A stretch of 64,000 nucleotides of DNA, from NCBI RefSeq assembly GCF_003014755.1, contig NZ_PYAW01000001.1:62001-126000 (forward strand). Direction: 5' to 3'. Of the stretch, positions 60,651-64,000 are shown one piece after another. Position numbers and translations under genes: made by a program. The notes under the pieces are model-generated. The model made no database searches and was not told the origin of the DNA. It saw only the letters and a program-made list of their open reading frames with translations. Numbering within the stretch: the stretch's first letter is position 1; the number at the start of each line of letters is the position of its first letter. Origin of the DNA: Chitinophaga niastensis (GTDB lineage Bacteria > Bacteroidota > Bacteroidia > Chitinophagales > Chitinophagaceae).

Positions 60651-61040
60651 TTACAAAGCAGCTATTATCTGCGCTTGTATCTCCTTAAATTCTTCTACAG
60701 ACAACTTCAGTTTACTGCGGGTAAAATTCATGTCATCCGCTGAATTGATCGGGATAAGGTGCATATGCGCGTGCGGCACTTCCAGGCCCACTACACTTAC
60801 CCCTATACGATTACACGGCACTACTTTTTCTATCGCATTTGCAATAGGTTTGGCAAACACCAACCATTCCTGCAACAGCTCATCAGATACATCAAAGAAC
60901 TTATCCGTTTCTGATTTGGGAACCACCAGCGTATGCCCTTTTACCAGCGGGAAAATATCCAGGAAAGCGTAAAAGTGTTCGTTCTCCGCAATTTTATAAC
61001 TGGGAATCTCGCCCTTGATAATTTTCGTGAATATGGTCAT
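60651..61040 (-). CDS. HIT-family nucleotide hydrolase (Hint-like)
   Basis: The protein has 129 residues from ATG 61040 (MTIFTKIIKGEIP). An upstream in-frame ATG at 61085 adds 15 residues that lie across the greA terminator. The histidine triad is VPHAHMHLIP (HxHxH), and the N-terminal IFTKIIKGEIPSYKIAEN and GHTLVVPKSETD are standard. Hint-type enzymes hydrolyse nucleoside phosphoramidates or act on dinucleotides. It follows greA on the same strand, with a strong terminator in between. The two stops of the converging OmpR gene and this one are only 4 bp apart. Confidence 0.93.
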   Translation of the reverse strand: MTIFTKIIKGEIPSYKIAENEHFYAFLDIFPLVKGHTLVVPKSETDKFFDVSDELLQEWLVFAKPIANAIEKVVPCNRIGVSVVGLEVPHAHMHLIPINSADDMNFTRSKLKLSVEEFKEIQAQIIAAL

Positions 61041-61068
61041 ATGGATGTTGAGATTATTTATTTGACAA

Positions 61069-61098
61069 TAAAAAAGGGGCTGCATTCAGTGCAACCCC
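61069..61098 (-). terminator. Rho-independent terminator after greA
   Basis: On the minus strand GGGGTTGCA (61098-61090) pairs with TGCAGCCCC (61084-61076) over a 5-base loop, followed by TTTTT then A. It lies 32 bp after the greA stop, between greA and the HIT gene. Read-through could still transcribe the HIT gene. Confidence 0.9.
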
Positions 61099-61129
61099 AG
61101 CAAATATCGTGAAAAAGTGCCACCGGCGC

Positions 61130-61603
61130 TTATACAGTAATGTTATCAATCCTGAATTTAATAGCTCCGTTGGGCGCCTGTACTTCCGCCACATCACCCA
61201 CTTGTTTGCCAAGCAGGCCTCTGCCAATGGGAGAAGTAACAGATATTTTCCCCAGTTTCAAATCGGCTTCCGTTTCAGACACCACCTGATAAGTAACCGT
61301 TTTCTTATTGGCTACATTAGTAATGGTTACTTTACACAGGATAGATACTTTGGAAGTATCTATAGCATCAGCATCCACTATACGGGAAGCTGCAATGGCA
61401 TTCTCCAGTGTTGCAAGCCGGGCTTCATGCAGACCCTGTGCTTCTTTGGCGGCATCATATTCGGCATTTTCCTTCAAGTCACCCTTTTCTCTTGCTTCTG
61501 CAATAGCGCGTGCGATCTCTGCCCGTCCCTTGGTTTTCAGGATGGATAGTTCACTCATCATTTGCTCCAGGGTTTCTTTCGTAACGTAATTTATGCCAGA
61601 CAT
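61130..61603 (-). CDS. greA: Transcription elongation factor GreA
   Basis: This 157-residue factor rescues backtracked RNA polymerase by stimulating transcript cleavage. The N-terminal coiled coil has AEIARAIAEAREKGDLKENAEYDAAKEAQ, given here in parts as GDLKENAEYDAA, where the acidic Asp-Glu tip is intact. The C-terminal domain has SPIGRGLLGKQVGDVAEVQAP, in parts SPIGRGLLGKQVGD. Length is normal. A hairpin plus T9 stretch lies in its leader at 61631-61668, just after a possible promoter. The gene may therefore be controlled by attenuation. Confidence 0.96.
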   Translation of the reverse strand: MSGINYVTKETLEQMMSELSILKTKGRAEIARAIAEAREKGDLKENAEYDAAKEAQGLHEARLATLENAIAASRIVDADAIDTSKVSILCKVTITNVANKKTVTYQVVSETEADLKLGKISVTSPIGRGLLGKQVGDVAEVQAPNGAIKFRIDNITV

Positions 61604-61630
61604 AACCTGCTGTGTTTTTTTGGTTATAAG

Positions 61631-61668
61631 AAAAAAAAATCAACGCCTCCATTTGCACAGAAGCGTTG
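61631..61668 (-). promoter_or_regulatory. Terminator-like hairpin with T9 tract in the greA leader
   Basis: On the minus strand CAACGCTTC (61668-61660) pairs with GAGGCGTTG (61649-61641), followed directly by ATTTTTTTTT (T9 at 61639-61631). If transcription starts just after the TATATTTG at 61691-61684, the hairpin is in the first 50 nt of the greA transcript, 28 bp before the start codon. The alternative is that it ends the upstream rsmA-dehydrogenase transcript (stop at 61785). Confidence 0.65.
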
Positions 61669-61683
61669 TTACTGGTATTATTG

Positions 61684-61691
61684 CAAATATA
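61684..61691 (-). promoter_or_regulatory. Possible -7 element for greA
   Basis: The minus strand reads TATATTTG, a TAnnTTTG match, 80 bp before the greA start. It is upstream of the leader hairpin. No clean -33 TTG lies at 19 bp. Confidence 0.45.
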
Positions 61692-61784
61692 ATGAATTTT
61701 GTACAAAGAAAAGAATAGTCTTTTCCGAGTCAAATAAATTGATAATCAATTATTTAACTCAGATTTATAAACCCCGGGAGGGAT

Positions 61785-62714
61785 TTATATAATGTTTAAT
61801 TTCTCTAATACAATACGCGCCATCTTAATGCTGGCTTCGTGTGAATAACCCGCTATATGCGGTGTTACTACTACATTGGTAGCCTTCAGTAAATAAGCCA
61901 GCTGCTCTTTCTCTTCGCTGTTATATGTTTCTAGTTTTTCATTCTCTAATACATCCAGACAGGCACCTGCCAGCACACCACTTTGCAGCGCTGCTATCAG
62001 GTCGCGGTTATTCACCAGCTTACCCCTTGCCGTATTCATGAACCATACCGGCCGGGCAAATGAGCTGAAAAAGGAAGCATTTGCCAGGTGCCGTGTTTCT
62101 TCGGTCAGTGGTAAATGAAGGCTCACCACATCTGCCTCATTAAACACCTGCTCCATGGTGGCTTCTTTCACAGCAGCTGTGCCAAAGCCCTTTTTGTATT
62201 TATCGTAAGCCAGGATATTCACATCAAAGCCCTGCAGTTTATGCGCCAGGGTACTGCCGGTGTTACCGTAACCTATAATGCCTACCGTTTTACCGTTCAG
62301 CTCATAAGCCCGGTTGCCGTCCCGCTCCCAGATACCTGTTCTCAGCTCCAGGTTGCTTTTCAACACATTATTCAGCAGGCACAGCAGCATACCCACCGCC
62401 TGCTCTCCTACCGCATCCCGGTTACCTTCCGGGCTGCTTACACAGTGAATACCTTTGCTTTCCGCATAAGGCACATCTATCAGTTCCATGCCGGAACCCA
62501 AACGGCCTATCCATTGCAGTCCTTTTGCCTGATCAATGATGTGCTTGTCTACCCGTATGCGGGTAGTAACGATCAGCCCTATACAATCCTTGATAGTGCT
62601 GTATACTTCATCATGAGAAATAGAAGGCTGGTAGATTACTTCAAAGCCTTTGTTTTCCAGTTGATCAACTAAATACGGATGCGTCTTCGCTGTAATTAAT
62701 ACTTTCCTGCTCAT
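61785..62714 (-). CDS. D-isomer-specific 2-hydroxyacid dehydrogenase
   Basis: The 309-residue protein has the NAD-binding motif VGIIGYGNTGSTLAHKL, catalytic Arg in FMNTARGKLV, Glu in LDVLENEKL and His in VVTPHIAGYSHE. It resembles 3-phosphoglycerate dehydrogenase without the C-terminal ACT regulatory domain. It may convert a 2-oxo acid to a D-2-hydroxy acid (glycerate, lactate or phosphoglycerate side). In Bacteroidota a short form like this often sits near rsmA. It overlaps rsmA by 4 bp, so the two are translationally coupled. The substrate is unknown. Confidence 0.9.
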   Translation of the reverse strand: MSRKVLITAKTHPYLVDQLENKGFEVIYQPSISHDEVYSTIKDCIGLIVTTRIRVDKHIIDQAKGLQWIGRLGSGMELIDVPYAESKGIHCVSSPEGNRDAVGEQAVGMLLCLLNNVLKSNLELRTGIWERDGNRAYELNGKTVGIIGYGNTGSTLAHKLQGFDVNILAYDKYKKGFGTAAVKEATMEQVFNEADVVSLHLPLTEETRHLANASFFSSFARPVWFMNTARGKLVNNRDLIAALQSGVLAGACLDVLENEKLETYNSEEKEQLAYLLKATNVVVTPHIAGYSHEASIKMARIVLEKLNII

Positions 62715-63466
62715 ATCATCTTATGGGATAATGCTGCAAAATCAGCTACACTCAATTCTTCTGCTCTTTTGGTAAAGATTGGGTCCTGTAACATCAGCTC
62801 CTTATCAAACATAGTCTTCAACGGATTGCGCAATTGCTTGCGACGCTGACCAAAAGCGGTCTTCACCAGTACAAAAAATTTACGCTCAGAAGCAATATCA
62901 GCAGGTTGTTCCAGCCTTGTAAGACGGATCACCCCTGATTTCACTTTGGGTGGCGGATTGAAGCAGTTTTCATGTACTTCAAATAAATATTCTATTTTGT
63001 AAAATGCCTGTAACAGCACACTGAGAATACCATATTCCTTGTTGCCATGAGGAGCTGCAATACGCTGTGCCACTTCTTTCTGGAACATCCCCACTATTAC
63101 ATCCACGTGTGAGCGCCATTCCAGCACCTTAAACATAATCTGGGTAGAAATATTATACGGGAAATTACCGATCAGGTGAAACTGACCCTCAAAAGGTAAT
63201 GTGGCATCCAGGATACTTTCATTGATCAGCTTTCCCTGGATATCCGGGTAGGTTTTTTCCAGGTACTGCACCTTTTCCCTATCAAGCTCTATGGCTTTGA
63301 ACTGTATGCCCGGCAGCTGCATCAGATACTTTGTAATGGCGCCCGCACCGGGGCCCACTTCCAGCACTTGCTGGCCTTCTATTACAGGTAACGACTCAAC
63401 GATTTTTCTGCAGATATTCTCATCTGTGAGGAAATGCTGGCCGAGTGATTTTTTTATTGTATACAT
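62711..63466 (-). CDS. rsmA: 16S rRNA (adenine-1518/1519) dimethyltransferase RsmA
   Basis: This methylase (KsgA) dimethylates two adjacent adenines in helix 45 of 16S rRNA. It has 251 residues from ATG 63466 (MYTIKKSLGQHFLTD); an upstream ATG at 63490 adds eight residues. The SAM motif is VLEVGPGAGAITKYL, the catalytic motif IV is IGNFPYNIS (NLPY-type), and FNPPPKVKSGVIRL is the conserved post-motif. Loss of this gene commonly gives kasugamycin resistance in bacteria. It shares a divergent region with pdxA, across a palindrome. Confidence 0.96.
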   Translation of the reverse strand: MYTIKKSLGQHFLTDENICRKIVESLPVIEGQQVLEVGPGAGAITKYLMQLPGIQFKAIELDREKVQYLEKTYPDIQGKLINESILDATLPFEGQFHLIGNFPYNISTQIMFKVLEWRSHVDVIVGMFQKEVAQRIAAPHGNKEYGILSVLLQAFYKIEYLFEVHENCFNPPPKVKSGVIRLTRLEQPADIASERKFFVLVKTAFGQRRKQLRNPLKTMFDKELMLQDPIFTKRAEELSVADFAALSHKMI

Positions 63467-63476
63467 GTGTGAAGCG

Positions 63477-63484
63477 CAAATATA
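63477..63484 (-). promoter_or_regulatory. Possible -7 element for rsmA
   Basis: The minus strand reads TATATTTG (TAnnTTTG) about 10 bp before the rsmA ATG at 63466. This would give an almost leaderless transcript. Evidence is the 8-base match only. Confidence 0.4.
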
Positions 63485-63494
63485 AAGCATTATC

Positions 63495-63628
63495 AGCTTT
63501 TAGCGGTTAGCTTTTAGCAGTTAGCTCTCAGCGATGAATAGTCAGCTATTTTAAAAAGGGATATACAATACCCAGGTAGCTTTTGTGTGCAGTCCAGCTA
63601 AAAGCTAAATGCTAACCACTAAAAGCTT
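63495..63628. repeat. Palindrome with TTTTAGC/GTTAGC arms between divergent rsmA and pdxA
   Basis: Left arm AGCTTTTAGCGGTTAGC plus TTTTAGCAGTTAGC (63495-63525); right arm AGCTAAAAGCTAAATGC plus TAACCACTAAAAGCT (63597-63628). About 70 bases lie between. It resembles the 23486 and 30700 elements in arm composition but does not show the AGCGAAGAT core clearly (AGCGATGAA at 63530). It is the only element lying between divergent starts. Confidence 0.6.
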
Positions 63629-63636
63629 TATATTTG
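63629..63636 (+). promoter_or_regulatory. Possible -7 element for pdxA
   Basis: TATATTTG (TAnnTTTG) lies 22 bp before the pdxA ATG. It begins at the edge of the palindrome. No -33 TTG is seen. Confidence 0.45.
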
Positions 63637-63658
63637 TCCCTCATTGAGGCAATACAGC

Positions 63659-64000
63659 ATGAGTACTACCCAGATCAACAAACCGGTTATAGGCATCACC
63701 ATTGGTGATATCAACAGCATTGGCGCGGAAATTATCATCAAAACGTTTATAGATCCACGGATGATGGAATTCTGTACGCCGGTGATTTTTGCATCTAACA
63801 AAACCATCAACTTTTACCGGAAGCTGATGAATGAGAATAATTTCAACTACCAAAGCATTAAAGACTTCACCCGTCTTAATCACAAACAGGTGAATGTATA
63901 CAACTGCTGGGAAGAAGAAGTACAGATCACTCCGGGGGTATTGAATGAAGCCGGCGGCAAATACGCTGCACGCGCACTGGAAGTAGCTATTCAATGTATT
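63659..64000 (+). CDS. pdxA: 4-hydroxythreonine-4-phosphate dehydrogenase PdxA, 3' truncated by window edge
   Basis: An open frame runs from ATG 63659 to the window end (114 codons). It begins MSTTQINKPVIGITIGDINS, the PdxA N-terminus (GDxxGIGPEI in other species; here GDINSIGAEIIIK). FASNKTINFYRKLM and ITPGVLNEAGGKYAARALE also match the family. PdxA oxidises 4-phosphohydroxy-threonine in pyridoxal phosphate synthesis. The rest of the protein, with the metal-binding His residues, is beyond the window. It is divergent from rsmA, as is common in Bacteroidota. Confidence 0.93.
   Translation, partial: MSTTQINKPVIGITIGDINSIGAEIIIKTFIDPRMMEFCTPVIFASNKTINFYRKLMNENNFNYQSIKDFTRLNHKQVNVYNCWEEEVQITPGVLNEAGGKYAARALEVAIQCI

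Noticed and set aside
61109..61549. 146-codon plus-strand frame over greA
   Set aside because: It is a shadow of greA, and its aromatic, Ser-rich composition has no family match.

Overview
The window looks like core chromosome of a Bacteroidota bacterium, most likely Chitinophagaceae (Chitinophaga-like). The evidence is the fused LpxC-FabZ gene, a PorX (REC-PglZ) regulator of type IX secretion, OmpR-type regulators of the RprY kind, UMF1-type MFS and DUF3108/DUF3098 proteins, an apparent lack of Shine-Dalgarno leaders, and promoter elements of the Bacteroidota type (TAnnTTTG). The family assignment is inference; no phylogenetic marker was compared.

Layout. 1-10.8 kb is a dense signalling island: nine two-component or chemotaxis-type genes, including a 1336-residue hybrid kinase with three receiver domains followed in one operon by a receiver protein, CheR, CheB and a second hybrid kinase. 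A tRNA-Ala (GGC) lies inside the island. 10.8-15.3 kb holds a decayed secreted-protein gene, a 762-residue TPR protein, a VOC protein and a ROK regulator. 15.5-19.7 kb has tRNA-Leu (TAG), trigger factor, ClpP and ClpX. 20-25.1 kb encodes an acyl-CoA dehydrogenase, a helix-hairpin-helix protein, a metallo-beta-lactamase-fold hydrolase and PorX. 25.4-34.7 kb has an HD hydrolase, the lipid A genes lpxD, lpxC/fabZ and lpxA with an ABC ATPase, an MFS carrier, a second MBL hydrolase, a GroES-like protein and a Gfo/Idh/MocA oxidoreductase. 34.8-46.4 kb has recQ, copA, tsaE, ald, uppP, a DUF3098 gene, ftsX and leuS. 46.6-49.1 kb is a three-gene operon: a divergent Lgt-like membrane protein, a radical SAM protein of the MJ0619/tetraether-synthase family and a small membrane protein. 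49.1-58.2 kb has secreted or envelope proteins (M23, an exonuclease/phosphatase-family protein, a lipoprotein, M28, a TlpA-type protein, a DUF3108 protein) plus ruvB and an OmpR regulator. 58.2-64 kb has a flippase-like protein, ruvC, another OmpR regulator, a HIT protein, greA, a 2-hydroxyacid dehydrogenase, rsmA and the start of pdxA.

The most unusual structure is non-coding. Five large intergenic palindromes (about 180-410 bp) sit almost flush against stop codons at 34.7, 36.8-37.2, 41.1, 46.4 and 56.4 kb. Their arms differ between copies but stay complementary within each copy. Four further intergenic palindromes with unrelated outer arms (17.95, 23.5, 30.7 and 50.8 kb) carry the same core, AGCGAAGAT or GCGAAGAT. 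The best candidate for an undescribed protein system is the Lgt-like/Tes-like radical SAM operon at 46.6-49.05 kb. The Lgt-like partner has lost several residues needed for lipoprotein diacylglyceryl transfer.
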